This document shows positions 12,731 through 26,274 of a DNA stretch of 64,000 bases, piece by piece. A program made the translations under genes and the position numbers. The stretch is from NCBI RefSeq assembly GCF_049306965.1, contig NC_133182.1, forward strand, positions 79,691,001 through 79,755,000, written 5' to 3'. The stretch's first letter is position 1. Every line of letters begins with the position of its first letter. The stretch comes from Danio rerio (Eukaryota > Chordata > Actinopteri > Cypriniformes > Danionidae). The notes beneath the pieces were generated by a model that saw nothing but the letters and a program-made list of their open reading frames with translations, was not told the origin of the DNA and did no database searches.

Positions 12731-12779
12731 ACCCACTCTATCTAAGAAAGGGCTGACATTTCTTAACAATATATTAGAT

Positions 12780-13500
12780 GTAGCACATACATTATCATAA
12801 GAGAAATCATTGTTCTCTGTATTTGTATTTTGCCTATTAGTCTTTCAGAAAGTGTTTTCAGAAAACCGCTTTAGCAAACCAGGCTCTTAACTGAATCTTG
12901 CCTTCTCTAAAATCTAGCTTTTCCTCATGTACATTTAGATAAACGTAAACAAGGAGAACAGCATAATCTTGTTTTACAGGCTGTTCTAACGTTTAAAATA
13001 ATTAGCATTTATAATTACAGCAACAGTGTGATAATCTTTCATACAATAGTATGCAGTTCAGCTCCAGGAAGTTTAACTCAATCTCTATAAGCCAATAGTT
13101 TAAACATGATTAACTCATTTTTTAAAGTAAATTATAGCATTATATTATGTTTAATCTTGTTTGCTTGAGGCTGATGAAGTTACTCTTCTGCAGTGACATT
13201 TGTATTGTTCTTATTTATACAACTTCAGCAGAGACATTTATACTGAACGGAACAATCATTTTTATTTAACTGAAGCTATATTATACCACTGCTCTCTTGA
13301 TCTGCTGTAATGCTCCAAAATGTGAAATGTTGCAGTACATTATACTACTGATAAAAATGAAATGATTCATTGATTATTATGTGCTTTATATACTATAGTT
13401 AAACTACGTTTTTGCCTTTTCTACTTTTACTAAAATTCATTATCGATTTATTTATTTTTATTTTTTAGCAAGAGTTAAGCCTTTGTAAGTCATACTTACA
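12780..13500. other. AT-rich spacer
   Basis: H2A-H3 spacer. No coding, RNA or transposon feature recognised. Confidence 0.45.
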
Positions 13501-13569
13501 ATAAAGCATTTTGGGCGGGAAACAAAGTGTCTCTTGCTTCCGTTAGTTCGAACACAAAAGGCGCTGTGA

Positions 13570-13655
13570 TTGGCCAGCAACTATAAACAAGCCAATCACA
13601 AGCTGCTGCGCCTCAACGGCAGGGACTCAAAGCCGTGAAACGCTTTAAAAGCGGC
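13570..13655 (+). promoter_or_regulatory. H3 promoter: paired CCAAT boxes and TATA-like box
   Basis: GATTGGCC near 13569, GCCAATCAC near 13591, and GAAACGCTTTAAAAGCGG at about 13637-13654. The last motif with GGCCGGTCACACACA recurs upstream of the H3 at 43250 (minus), showing that these two H3 genes are positional counterparts. Confidence 0.75.
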
Positions 13656-13709
13656 CGGTCACACACAACGGTATTCATCAGCTTAGACATATCTGAGTAG
13701 AGAGCTTGA

Positions 13710-14129
<420 letters not shown>

Positions 14130-14161
14130 ACTAGTTTCGCTGACACACGTCAAAGCCCAAA

Positions 14162-14177
14162 GGCTCTTTTCAGAGCC
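14162..14177 (+). promoter_or_regulatory. Histone 3' stem-loop (H3 copy 2)
   Basis: GGCTCT-TTTC-AGAGCC then ACC, 33 bp after the stop. The TTTC loop is shared by the H3 genes at 34104 and 42840. Confidence 0.95.
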
Positions 14178-14179
14178 AC

Positions 14180-15120
14180 CTCATTCTTACTTAAAAGATC
14201 AAATCCGTATATATTGATATAACGTTACCCAGCCGTGTACTGAAGGGCCTATTCTGGGGTCACAAACATCCATTCTCTGTAATTAAAAAAATCCTTGGGT
14301 AATAGGCAAATATGGATGCTAGTTAAAAAGTCAGTCGCAAATAAACACGAGAAAATGTTATGTAGGTAGTTTCACCAAGAGTTCACACTGCTGTTGCAAA
14401 AAAAAAAATAAAAAATCACAATACAATCATGGTGGCATCACTGTCTTCCAATTTCCTAAGGATGAGTAAAGGCCCATTTATATCTTCGCTTCCATTTTTT
14501 AGACATTTGTATCATAATTTTATTTAAAGTATCTCCTTCGTTGCAATGTATAAGAATGTCTCTGTAACTCTACAACATGAGCTGAAATTATATGAAGATG
14601 ATATTATCTGCAAAAATATTCTAAAAACATCGAGCAATCGTTTGACTTTTCATGTAATTGTAATGCAATTGATTACTGTTGTCTAGTTTAAATGTTCATA
14701 AAATGGATTTATATATATTTTGCAAGGAATGAAACCCTCAATAAATAGTTTTGGTATCACTCTTCCTCATAACATGACTATATTTCATGATCCAATAGAA
14801 GATAACTGAAGTACCTATTTGAATATATATATTTTTTCTAGTTTCTTGTTTTATCTAAAAAGCAGAAAAGATTTGCTGTCAGATGCAGAGCGTTCACAGT
14901 AGTGTTGATTAAAACGCAAGATATTCAGTTGTTTGATGAAGATGATACAGTATCCGGAGTTACTGCATAAAGAACATGAAAACACGCGAGATTTACTGCC
15001 TTAGATTTACTGTGGCGATCTTGTAGATATCCCACTGCCTGCTATATATGAACTTACAATCAATTTTAGTCAGTTTAATCTTATAAATATCAAATGTAAC
15101 TGTTTGTCATAGCAGGCTTT
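14180..15120. other. H3-H4 spacer, AT-rich
   Basis: No gene or named repeat recognised. At 15123-15141 the sequence TTTGGATTTCACCTCATTG corresponds to the LINE insertion site of the paralogous right-array spacer, here without the LINE. Confidence 0.5.
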
Positions 15121-15190
15121 GCTTTGGATTTCACCTCATTGTTCTGCGGCCTTTTTAAGCGAGGGGCGTGGCCTGTGTGGTGCAGGGCTG

Positions 15191-15220
15191 GTTTCAGTTA
15201 GGTCCTCTAGGCAGATGTAA
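15191..15220 (+). promoter_or_regulatory. H4-specific promoter box and TATA variant
   Basis: TTTCAGTTAGGTCCTCTAG carries the GGTCC core typical of vertebrate H4 promoters, followed by CAGATGTAAA. The two other H4 genes have CAGATATAAA at that place, so this copy has a weakened TATA box. Confidence 0.75.
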
Positions 15221-15248
15221 ACTGTCTCATTCGGAGATGGTTTGTTAA

Positions 15249-15599
<351 letters not shown>

Positions 15600-15621
15600 A
15601 CTGCACAAACAACAACACAAC

Positions 15622-15637
15622 GGCTCTTTTAAGAGCC
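15622..15637 (+). promoter_or_regulatory. Histone 3' stem-loop (H4 copy 1)
   Basis: GGCTCT-TTTA-AGAGCC then ACA. The following CATTTCACTGAAAGAGTCT is shared with both other H4 genes and holds a likely histone downstream element (GAAAGAG). Confidence 0.95.
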
Positions 15638-15659
15638 ACACAACATTTCACTGAAAGAG

Positions 15660-16390
15660 TCTTAATTGTTATATTGTTAGTTACTTTTAAGTACAAACAT
15701 AATCTGCGCATGCTAAATGATGGGCTAAAAATCTGCCGATTTCTGCATTACTTAGTAATTACACGTTTATTATAGGGGTATAGTAGTGTTATAAATGTTC
15801 ATGATTTGGTTACAATACAGATTGTAAAGAATTATGTTCTGTCTCAGTGGATAACGTTATTTGCTTTGTCTTTCAATTAAATGGCTCCAATTGGATTTGC
15901 ATTGCAGAATAAGTCAATGTATGTATAATTTTATTTTGTCTGTTAAGTTTTAGCTATGATACTCAATTATTAAGAATAAATCCGCACTTTTTACCAAATT
16001 CTCTGAAGAAATGGCAAAAAAATGTCCGCAGATTCTCTCTGGCCCTGTTAATTACATGTTAAGTCTTTATTTTATTATAACCATTTATTTTATTGCTTGT
16101 GCATATATAACGCAGACTACAGAAAACCTGCTTTCTTAAACTCACAGCCATGAACATAATCTAATAATAAACTATAAAAATGCAGTTTATGCTACTTTTG
16201 AACGATATGTTAAGAACATTATTTTAAATACATTTAAAGGCTTTTGCTCAAAGGGCTTAATCGTTTTTCTAAAGTAATAAACTTTTGTTTTTAAGGCTCT
16301 ACATGCCTGATTTATAGCTTTGCCTATTTATTACAAAAGAATAAAGCTTAAAATGAGCGGGAAACGAAACAAAGGGAACAGAGCACCTTG
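15660..16390. other. H4-H2B spacer, AT-rich
   Basis: No gene or repeat recognised. Unlike the 40.1-41.0 and 46.7-47.6 kb spacers between the same gene pair, which are near-identical to each other, this one is not obviously alignable to them apart from the parts next to the genes. Confidence 0.45.
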
Positions 16391-16472
16391 AAGGGTGTCG
16401 TTAAAATTTGAATCGTAAGGCGGAGCGTTTATTTAAGCGCCTGCGATTGGCTTTAGTTCTGCAACGTGTTCT

Positions 16473-16570
16473 CCAATGAAATGTGAGTTTGTGGGTTTGG
16501 CTTATGAAATCACACAATCAGAGCGTCTGTAAATTAGCATACAGTAGTGAATATAAACCCCCGTACGGCT
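16473..16570 (+). promoter_or_regulatory. H2B promoter block, copy 2
   Basis: Same CCAAT / ATTAGCAT / GAATATAA block ending CCCCGTACGGCT as the other H2B genes. The upstream CCTGCGATTGGCTTTAGTTCTG is also shared with the copies at 40.2 and 47.5 kb. Confidence 0.88.
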
Positions 16571-16598
16571 CCCATTTTATACACTCGTGAGATTTTAA

Positions 16599-16988
<390 letters not shown>

Positions 16989-17012
16989 AGCTCTCACTGA
17001 TACCAACACAAA

Positions 17013-17028
17013 GGCTCTTTTAAGAGCC
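17013..17028 (+). promoter_or_regulatory. Histone 3' stem-loop (H2B copy 2)
   Basis: GGCTCT-TTTA-AGAGCC then ACC, 24 bp past the stop. Confidence 0.95.
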
Positions 17029-17039
17029 ACCCAAATATT

Positions 17040-17890
17040 TCGTGTAAAGGGCTTTTGTTCACAATAATCAACGATGTAACACTGGTTAATTTTAGTGTTG
17101 AGTTCTACTGAACTAATATTAACTGACTAGTATTTAATCTCATTTGGTTCCAAACCTGTTTTAATTTTTATTGTGAGCTAATGTTTTATTAGAACTTTGT
17201 TTCCAGGTTAAATAAATAAAAAGGTAATTGAAGAAGAGTAAATTATCAGACTGAACTGCAACGCTTTATTAAAATGCCTCGGTGCATATAAAATAGTAAA
17301 TAATAGTGAAAATAAATCGTAAATTATCAGCAGATTTATTCCGCATTTTAGCTTTTTATTGCAACAATTAGCATTATCTCCCATTGTATCTACCCAGATC
17401 TAGTAGTTTTTAACTATGTATTAAATCATTGCAAATTTCAGGCCAAGTAACCCCCGATCTGATCAAAGGTTATGGATAGGCGTCCTGCATTTGGTCTACA
17501 TGTCAAGAACAGGTTTGCAGAATCTTCAGTCTTCCAGCATTAAAGCTATCAAATTGTAAAAGCGTCAGTCTTACACTTGACATGTTATTATATATGTAAA
17601 TATAGACATCACCAATATGCTATAAAATTGCAGGTTACTGATGTCTCCTGTATATCAAATAACTTCCGATTGTAATGCAATGTGCCCCTTATGAAAAAGC
17701 TTCTTTGAAACAATAAAAAAGCGACATACAAATAAACTGGAATTGAATATGAATATCTTTACTTTTTAACAAAAGCAACATGTAAATGAGGATAATAATG
17801 TCATTTATATAATCGATGCTTTCTAACCTTTAATTTAAAACAAACGTCAAGGACAGTAAAATGAATGATTAGTAATTGTGAGACGTTGAC
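17040..17890. other. Intergenic AT-rich sequence
   Basis: Between the left histone array and the 3' end of the TRIM gene. Nothing recognised. Confidence 0.45.
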
Positions 17891-17910
17891 AAACAGATTA
17901 TGAAACAATA

Positions 17911-17916
17911 TTTATT
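17911..17916 (-). terminator. Polyadenylation signal of the TRIM gene (candidate)
   Basis: TTTATT on the plus strand, AATAAA on the gene strand, about 340 bp past the TRIM stop codon; no other gene on this strand is near. Confidence 0.45.
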
Positions 17917-18252
17917 ATACTCTTCTTCATACATACATCAGCTTTTCTTACAAAACAATATTAGATTTATCTTTAGATGAAAAACACAGCAACATTTAGC
18001 AGAGAATAAAGAGAAAAGTGCAAATCAAACCCGTTTCCAATCAGCATCAATATGAACACAACATGAGCTTCAACACAGAAACCTGCTCTCCTTTACCAAA
18101 AACACCATCAAAATCATATGAACTCCATCAAATAATAGTTCAATCCGTAGATTAATCCAACACAAGCGCTTCTTAGTGAATACAAACAGGAATAAATGTA
18201 TCTTGAATCAAAAATATCTGCTGAAGTGTCTTATAATGGAGCTGCACCTCTT

Positions 18253-21200
18253 CTAGTCTTCATCCTCCTCCTCCTCTTCTTCCGGGGTGTAATCTTCATC
18301 ATCAGACGCTGTGAGGATTTGCCCTTCTTCTTCCTCTTCTTCACTCCTCATTTCTTCCTCACTGTCGTCTTCATCATCATCATCATCCTCATCAAAACTC
18401 TCCTCGTCTTCATTTTCATCCTCCTCCTCACCGTCTGCACCCTCAAATTCACCTTTATAAAGCAGACAGGAGGCTGTTTTGTTTATAAAGCTCATAATAT
18501 GTTAACTATTTCCCTTAATGTTCAGTTTTTATTAAATAACACTTTTCAATATGTAATCAATCACCTTTATAAAGGGTTTGAACACAGGCGGGAGTGTGTG
18601 AATATCTCCAGCCTCTATTGGTGGACATGAGTTACTTGTGTTTGCTATAATCAGACTTGATGAATGAAGCACTGTGATTGACATTCTCCCTTTGTACGTG
18701 TCATCAGAGGGGAAAGCCCCGCCCACTAGTCTACCTCATTAGCATCTCTAGTGAGAAGCAGCCGTCTGTCCATTAGCCATTAGAGTGTTTGAGCTGCTGA
18801 AGATAATTATTTATAACAGCATAGACTAAGAGGATTATAGATGTGGAGTTTTAGATGAACAGTGACAGGAGCCACTTAGCCTGAGATTTACAGTTATAAT
18901 AAATATAAAACAACACAGTAAATATTAAAGGCGTCTACATAATGATATTAGATGAGAAGTGCACTTATAGGTTATACTTTTAATTTAAATGTTAGGAATT
19001 TTAATGCATTTTCTGCCTGAGTTTGTCGCGTTTACACTATTTGACCAGCAGGTGTCGCTAGCATTGGTGTTTTGAAACGCTTCAGAACTATTTTGATAGT
19101 TTTGATTCTTCAAAAAGCTTAATTTCTTCCATCACTATGTTTTTATAGGGATTTACTCATGTTTTAGTGCTTCCATACATGCATCAGGGATTATTATCAA
19201 TTAGCATCTAAAATATGCTAAATATTTAGAGAATTCTGACCACCAAATTCATTAAAAGTAATAACAAATCTTTTTCTCAATCGTCTGACATTAAGGAATG
19301 CAACGATTAACTGATTTCACTATTAACCACGCTTTTATTAGTCATGGTTAATTAATTGTAAAGGCTTCTTAATATCGTGTTTCAGTTGCATGGAATGAAA
19401 CTGCTGCAACTAAAAGTTGTCAACTGTGCGCTAGTTTAAAGTTCCAAGCTTGTACACCGAGGCTAATACGCATGCAAATAAGGATTAAATATGCCTTAAA
19501 GCTGATTTATACTTCTCCGTCAAGCGCATGTGCATGCTACGGCGCAGCCTACGTGTTGACGCATAGCCCTATGCCGTGGCACACCTCTCTAAATTGTAAC
19601 TACATGTTGCAACGACTCTTAGCGCAAGCTCTGTGATTGGTCAGCTGGGTAGTGCTGAAGGGCGTGGGCGGGACAGAGAGCCGCGCAAGCCCGAAGGAGT
19701 GATTGTTTACAAGTGTGGAGTCTCGTGTAGGAGATCCAGATGGAAAGTTTTGTTTTGTGTTTACCTCATGGTTAAAGTTGTTGCACGTCCGCCGGTTTCC
19801 GCCTTAAAATGAGCGAGTTTGAGCCACTTGTACATTCAGGAAGCGTCCAGAAAAAATAAAACACCAGGGAAGAAACTCGACACAGAGGAACATAAACACC
19901 CTTAATGCCCACTAGTGTTTTGGAAGTGTTATTGCAAAACAACAGAAACGGCATGCAGAAGTATAAATGCGCTGCTACGTGCGTTGTGCGCCTTGCATTT
20001 TAACAATCTGCTGCGCCTCGCGTTTTTGCCGTTGCGCGTTGTGCGCTTGCAGTTAAAAAAAAAAAGTCAACTCTGAGCGGAAAAAAGCATGTTACATCAT
20101 TCTCCAATCAATGAAAGCAGAGGTGGGATTTCCATTGAGTTGACAGCAGTATTTGTGTTGTCAAGACGACTATGGAGACTTTAGAAGATGAAGGAGAGAC
20201 TAGTGGTTACTGTTTTGAGTTATCTGGTGCTGTACGGATCACAAGTCTGGAATATCACAATTTTATTAAATATTAAAGCTATATTAATATCAACAGCAAC
20301 ACGCAGATTACGCAGCTGATTCAGTCATTGCCTAGTGACATAAAAAGCGCACAGCACTTCTTTTGTGGAAAAGTGCGTTCAGTGTGATCGGCCCCTAAGG
20401 CTAGCAGTGTTTAACGGGCCGTTCACATATCACGTCTTTTGCGTGCGCAAATTCGTTATTTCCAATGGATGAACGCATGTTGTATAATAACAATCAACTC
20501 ACAGACGGTGTTGAGCAGTGTGCTGGTGCTCTGCCGCAGCTCAGCCATGAACTCCTCCATCTTTCCCTCCATCGTTTCATACAGCGGCTCAGTGTCCACC
20601 GCCGGCTCATCAGGGAAAAACAGCGGCTTCCTCAGCAGTCTGCGGTACCTGACACACACATGCATGCACACCCACACAAAGAGAGAGAGAGAGACAGACA
20701 CAAACACACGCCACAATACAGACACATACAGAGAGACAGACACAAAAACACATGCATGCATACACATACAGATACACGCACATGCGCACACACAGAGAAA
20801 AACAGCTGTTACATTTAATTTAATCTGAACGTGTGTGTGTGTGTGTGTCTGTGTGTGTCTGTGTGTGTCTGTGTATGTGTGTATGTGTGTGTTGCTCAAT
20901 GGGTAAAAAAAATACTCAAAAAAAAGCACAATTGACTGAATCTGCCTTACCTTTTCATAGATGAATTATAATCCTTAAAAGAGAAGAGAGAAAGCCAAAA
21001 GAGAGAGAGAAAAAAAAATAAGAATTGTTTCCTAATGTACATTATTATTATTATTAATATATTATTAATATACTAATTAATTCATATATTATTGCTAATG
21101 TATTGATTCACAGATATATTAAAATGTAATTTAACTGCTAATGTAAATGTTTACTTTATATTCATGTAATGACAAAAATAAAATAAAAATAATTTCTCAA

Positions 21201-21820
21201 TTTTAAAAATCACAGTAATGAAGAATAATAACAGAAAAACCATTAATAAATAAATAAAAAAAACTTTCTTAAACCATGAATGTGAGTGTTTTTCTGCATT
21301 TACCTTGATGAACTGGAAGGCGTCGCTCTGCTGCTGCAGCCTCTGGAAGCCGGATCGCACCTCCTGCAGCCGGCTCTGGTCCTGCGAGATGCGGCTCAGG
21401 TTCTGCTGGACTCCTAAACTCTGCTCCGCATCATACGAGCTCATGCTATCACGCAGAGAAGACAGAAAACCGTCCAGATGTGCAACAGAGCTCTCTCTGA
21501 ACGCCTCCAGATGCTGGTCCGTGTCGTCCCGATAGACCTACAAACACAACACACGTCTGAATGAACAAGACAAGTGCTGGGTAACTTACATAAAAATAAA
21601 ATAAATAAATAAATGAAGAAATAAAAGAATTGTCTAATTAATATATAATTTTTTTATTTGAAGAGATTTTCTAAAACACAGTTTGTTCTGTAGACAATAG
21701 AAAAATAAATAGGTTACAAATATTGACCTCACAATGATTAAAAAAAATAAATTAATAACACTGCTATAATTCCAGCCAAACTAAAATAAATAAACAAATA
21801 AAAATGAATATATATATATG

Positions 21821-21884
<64 letters not shown>

Positions 21885-22399
21885 GAAAATAACTAATGAC
21901 TTCACTACTGTTTTCACCTTTGCGTGTCTCTCGATCTCCGTTTGCTCCTGTTTGTTGCGCTCCACCTTCAGGAGTTTCCGACTTGTCTTGTGCTGCTGAA
22001 TGTCCAGAAAAGCCTGGGAGAGAAAAGCAGAACATGAGAGTCACATTTATAAACAAAATGAGGTGCATAGGCCACGTCCTATGTAAACGTGGGAAGAAAA
22101 CTGTTGAATGGAGTTTACACTAACTTATGCATTAAGTCACTAGATGGCGCCAAACAGTCAAACAATTCAATCAAGATGATTCGCTGTTCGCAGATGAGTC
22201 AGTGTTATGCGGCGGTTGTTATCTCTGAATAACATAGCTTGGAATGTCGTGACTGACCAATCGGAATCAGGTATATACGAAGCAAGTTAATTAGGAAAAA
22301 ATAAAACTAAACGAATTAATAAATAAAATTAATAACGGAATTAAATTAAATTAAAATAAAATTAATAAATAAAAAGAATGAATTAATGATATTGCGTAA

Positions 22400-22477
<78 letters not shown>

Positions 22478-23590
22478 CATAAAGTAACTGCAGTCTGGTT
22501 ACAAGCAAGGTTACACTAATTTTAAGTACTTTCAATTATATGTAAATTCAGATTACTCTCTTAACGAGTCTTGCTGTCAACATGTTTCTTCTTGCCAATA
22601 CAAAGTGAAAACTGAATCGTGTCCTAACAGAAATTCTGTTTTATGTAGTCATAGACACAACTGTTTGTATAGCAAGTAGTCTGCTATTTTTGACGTTAAT
22701 TATTCCATTACCTTTCTAAATTGGCAGATGGATTGTAAATAAACAAACAACTATAAAAAAACGCAGAGAAAAAAAAGCACACTTACACATTGCGAGAGAT
22801 AAATTATAGAAGTTTTCCTTTTGTGGGAATCCAGTGATTGACTCAATAAGTCAAAATGGACCAAAAAAAATAATATTAAATTTTTTTTTACTACTTTAGC
22901 TACTTTCAATCCTTTTAGGAGGACTTTGTAATGTTTTTAAACAGGACAAACGTCTACAAATGTGAACAAACTCACCTTCAAGTCTTTCATGGCGTTCTTC
23001 AGTGTTTTGATTGTGTGTCCGCTGTGCGTTCCCTCAATGGTGCACGCGTTACACAGAAACAAGCGCTCGTCGACGCAGTAATAGCGAAGCATCTCGTCGT
23101 GATCGGAGCACTTCCTCATGCTCATGTCAGCAAGCGGTTCCACCAGCGGATGCTCTCTGAACGCCGGCAGCTCCAGGTGAGGCCGTACGTGTGTCGGACA
23201 CATTGACACTTCGCACTTTAAACACGTTTTTACCGCTTTCCCTCCATCAGCGCCCTCTGCTGGACAGTAATCGCACTGCACTTCTGTGCGGCTGTGCTCT
23301 GGCTCGCTGCGGCTCTGTGTGCTGCGCTCTGGTTGGCTGCGGCGCCGGAAACCGTCAGTGATGTTGGCTAGCTTAAAGTTTTTCTGCCAAGCGGCAGCAC
23401 AGCGGTGGGTCTGCCGGCACTCAGGACAACGCAACCGGCCGCGCTCTGAGCGGCCCTTTAGTCTTCGTAAACACTGCAGGCAGAAGTTGTGTCCGCAGGG
23501 CAGCAGGTGTGGATCACGGTACAAATCCAGACACACCGGACAGGTCAGCTCCTCCTCCAGAACGCTGCTATCTCCGGTTGATGACGCCAT
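18253..23590 (-). CDS. TRIM-family E3 ligase with acidic C-terminal tail, six coding exons, 437 aa
   Basis: Exons (complement): 22976-23590, 21918-22013 (96 nt), 21304-21537 (234 nt), 20951-20973 (23 nt), 20503-20648 (146 nt), 18253-18452. All junctions are AG|...|GT and phases agree; the 96/234/23 nt series is the classic TRIM coiled-coil exon set. Order: C3HC4 RING (C17, C20, C32, H34, C37, C40, C55, C58), a B-box1-like motif (C106-H134), B-box2 (C161-H192), coiled coil (about 206-315), a linker, then a run of Asp/Glu (about 373-437). There is no PRY-SPRY. The start chosen is MASSTGD, which has G at +4; an in-frame Met five codons upstream is possible. The RING predicts ubiquitin ligase activity. 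The last exon is joined on phase, splice signal and strand alone across a 2 kb intron full of transposons, so it is the weakest part; an unseen exon could lie between. The nearest named gene is uncertain (TRIM25/finTRIM-like). Confidence 0.8.
19499..19972. mobile_element. Non-autonomous DNA transposon (MITE-like)
   Basis: Ends in inverted repeats: GCTGATTTATACTTCTCCGTC on the left and, on the minus strand, GCATTTATACTTCTGCATGC on the right. No transposase inside. The family is not certain (PIF/Harbinger-like guess). Lies in the last TRIM intron. Confidence 0.55.
19973..20445. mobile_element. Composite of DNA-transposon fragments
   Basis: Contains GTGCGTTCAGTGTGATCGGCCCC, which looks like a terminal repeat of one element, and at 20416 GGGCCGTTCACATATCACG, which looks like the end of another. 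GCG-rich motifs (GTTGTGCGC) repeat on the left. No intact frame. Fills the intron just downstream of TRIM exon 5. Confidence 0.4.
20831..20892. repeat. (GT)n microsatellite
   Basis: GTGTGTGT with CTGTGTGT and ATGTGTGT variants in a TRIM intron; a looser CA-rich tract (20651-20800) precedes it. Confidence 0.85.
21806..21880. repeat. (AT)n microsatellite
   Basis: TATATATA with two G interruptions, in the intron between TRIM exons 2 and 3. Confidence 0.9.
22402..22474. repeat. Poly-A plus (AT)n tract
   Basis: About 18 A residues followed by about 27 TA dinucleotides, in TRIM intron 1. Confidence 0.9.
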
Positions 23591-23639
23591 CTGGACAGAT
23601 AACATAAAGCTGGAGTTCGTTTGTCAAGTTTTAATCGCA

Positions 23640-24420
23640 GTTTGAAAAAAAGTCAAGGTTTTAAAACTGCTAAAATGTTCTTTAGTCTATAAGTTGTAAA
23701 GGAATCCATACTATTTTTGTCCAAGGTTATAATACCTTTAGCCCATGCCTATTCGTTTGTATTGTATAAATGTGCATCAGTTGCAATGTTAAGTCTGCAA
23801 CAACGAATCAATTAAATCGCAAAAAAACGATTACTAAAATCGTTCGCAACGAATTTCATAATTGACTTATGTCGCGCAACATTGTGATATTCGATTATTA
23901 AAAAACACTTTAGTTTAGCATGGAGCGGAGTGAACACGGCCTCTCTTATTTTTTTTTACGAAAAAAAACAACAGCTTAACTCTGCTGAGAAAGACGAGTC
24001 ATATTATCACAATTATGCAGGGTTTTAACCACCTAATATTTAATTTATGTTTTAAACATGCAAATACAGGAAGTCTAACAATCCATGTTATCTGTTGACG
24101 TTGAGGCGACTTTTTTTCATTTTCATGAGGAAGATGGCTGCTAATCGCATAGAATTAAGGACTTTGAAGAGGAAATAAATAAATAAATAAATAAATAAAT
24201 GCAGATTGTTTCCTGTGAGGGTTGGTTTTAAGGGTTTAGAGGAGACAATATGCATTATGTACAAAGTTTATTATAAATATATGTCCCTAAACCCAAAGCA
24301 TTTAAAATAAAACAATAAGCCAATACAGTTTAATACAATATCATAAAATACTTTATTTCATTTATTATTTTTTATGTAATTTTATTTAATATTTTATTTT
24401 TGTTGAACTTAAATATAACA
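23640..24420. other. Sequence upstream of TRIM coding exon 1
   Basis: AT-rich with an (AAAT)n run at 24174-24200. A non-coding 5' exon of the TRIM gene could lie upstream, but I cannot place it. Confidence 0.35.
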
Positions 24421-24428
24421 AAACATCA

Positions 24429-24650
24429 TTATTTTGTCCTGCACTTAATATAATGTATGTAATAATGATTATTCAAGCGGAATGACAGAAAACATATTGA
24501 AATGACAGTAATACAGATATAAGCAACCACTAACCCTGGAAGTTCTGTCTCAACAGAAGAACCTGCTTTATCTTCAGTTGCAGAAATACTCAAAAGTGAA
24601 AGCAAAACTACTAAACTGAAATGATCAGACCTGCTGCCTGCAAATATCAA
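24429..24650 (-). other. Short open frame with hydrophobic segments, unknown
   Basis: 73-codon frame with a hydrophobic stretch near the start (FSLVVLLSLLSISA) and another near the end (GLVVAYICITVISICFLSF). An acceptor-like TATTTGCAG precedes GCAGCAGG at the N-terminal end. No homologue recognised; it may be chance. Confidence 0.15.
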
Positions 24651-25844
24651 TATTAGTAAAATATCTCGAGTGTTTAGGCGATTATTAGGGGCTGGACGCG
24701 GTTAGCTGGGTGTACATCATAGTATAACATATTCCCACTCAACGTCATAATGTCAGAGCGTCTACAAATGTCAATTGTTTCTCGAAACTCAACTCAAGAA
24801 TCAGTCTGGTCACGTAATAAGCGTTCCGTTTTTCAGCGCTGTTGATTCTGAACCAATCACAACCTCTATACACGCTAAAGAAGATTACTATATTCATCTC
24901 ACAAAACACAGCTTGAATTCAATATAAAAACCAAAATATCATACTTAGCCATTGTATTTACTCACAGAAAGTCAGTTAGAGAGCTAATAATCGCTAAAAC
25001 AATATGTGAACAAGTTGACACGAGGCTCTAACACAAACACAAACCTGGAAGCTTTAACGCGAACAATAAAGACCGCAACACAAATGATTCATTCATCCTT
25101 ATACAATACACACAACTCTCTGCTTCTCCGGTGTTCTGGTCACTTGGTGAAAGCTTTAGTCAAACAAACACGTCTTCCATTATACAACAAAGCGGATGTC
25201 AATTTGATTTAACAGTAAATTAATTAAAATAAGTAGCATAAGCATCTATGACAGGCATTCATTGTATATATAATAACGCTTTTAAGCTAAACCTGTACAC
25301 TAACAGTTGGCTCTGACCCACTTGTTGCGTTGGATACTCAGGTTAATCTACTTAACGTATACGTTTAAACGAAAAACACATCATTTTCAAAGATTTACGA
25401 GTTTCAAATAGCCATAAAAGATAAAGTTGTACACGTACCTGTAATTACTGCAGCGTGAAGCTTCAGTAGTGTTCAGCAGCTGATGAAAACTCCTGATTTT
25501 TCCTCGTTTTGTTATGAATATGAACTGAGAGCTGCATTGATTCCAGCCCCGCCCCTTCTCACCTGCTGAGAACTTTTTAAAAATGCACGTGTTTTATAAA
25601 TGCGTATTTATAAATAGTAATTAATTAAATAAATTTAAATTAATACTTAAAATATAAAAATTAATAATATGAAAGCTGTGTTCTGTTTACGCACATCGAA
25701 CCACGTGACCAGACGCATCAGGAGTCTGCGTCACACGCCAACGTGACGCAGGACGTTGCATCAAACTTTAGCTGTGGCGCTGTTTCCGTAAAAAGTGTGA
25801 ATAAAAGACTTAATTCGCGGAGCTTTATTAGTTTAATCTTGGTG

Positions 25845-25980
25845 ATGGCGGATAGCAGAGCGCTGGGAGTTTTCCAGGAGAGGCTGAAAACACTTTTCAG
25901 CTCTTTATTTGAGAATCTGCTGGCTGAAATTACTGATGTTTACAGAGAGAGTTTGGCAGCGCGCATGCGCACTTCACACT
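25845..25980 (+). CDS. Isolated first coding exon, unknown gene
   Basis: ATG in a good context (GGTGATGG) opens 45 codons beginning MADSRALGVFQERLKTLF and predicted helical, then a strong donor, CACACT|GTAAGTTAC. It resembles the short helical first exons of teleost zinc-finger genes, from memory only. No matching second exon was recognised downstream before caap1, where a degenerate SINE begins 290 bp later. It may be the remnant of a displaced or decayed gene, or the rest may lie out of reach. Confidence 0.4.
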
Positions 25981-26274
25981 GTAAGTTACGGAAGCCAATT
26001 TGATAAGTAATGAATTAACTCACGCTGTTTAATCATAAGGGTCTTAAAATAAATAAATAAATGCTGTCAAACTTGCCTAAATAAAACGCATTAATCACTG
26101 AAACAAATACGCAAACACATCCTCTCAAATGTGTAAATACATGAACAAACCATCATTGAACATACATAAACAGACACATTTTAATCCGTGAGACAATGTA
26201 ATACTCAAACACCGCCAAAACAATGTCTTGTATAGACAAAAACCGAGGTCTTATTCGGTATATATTTAGTAGTC

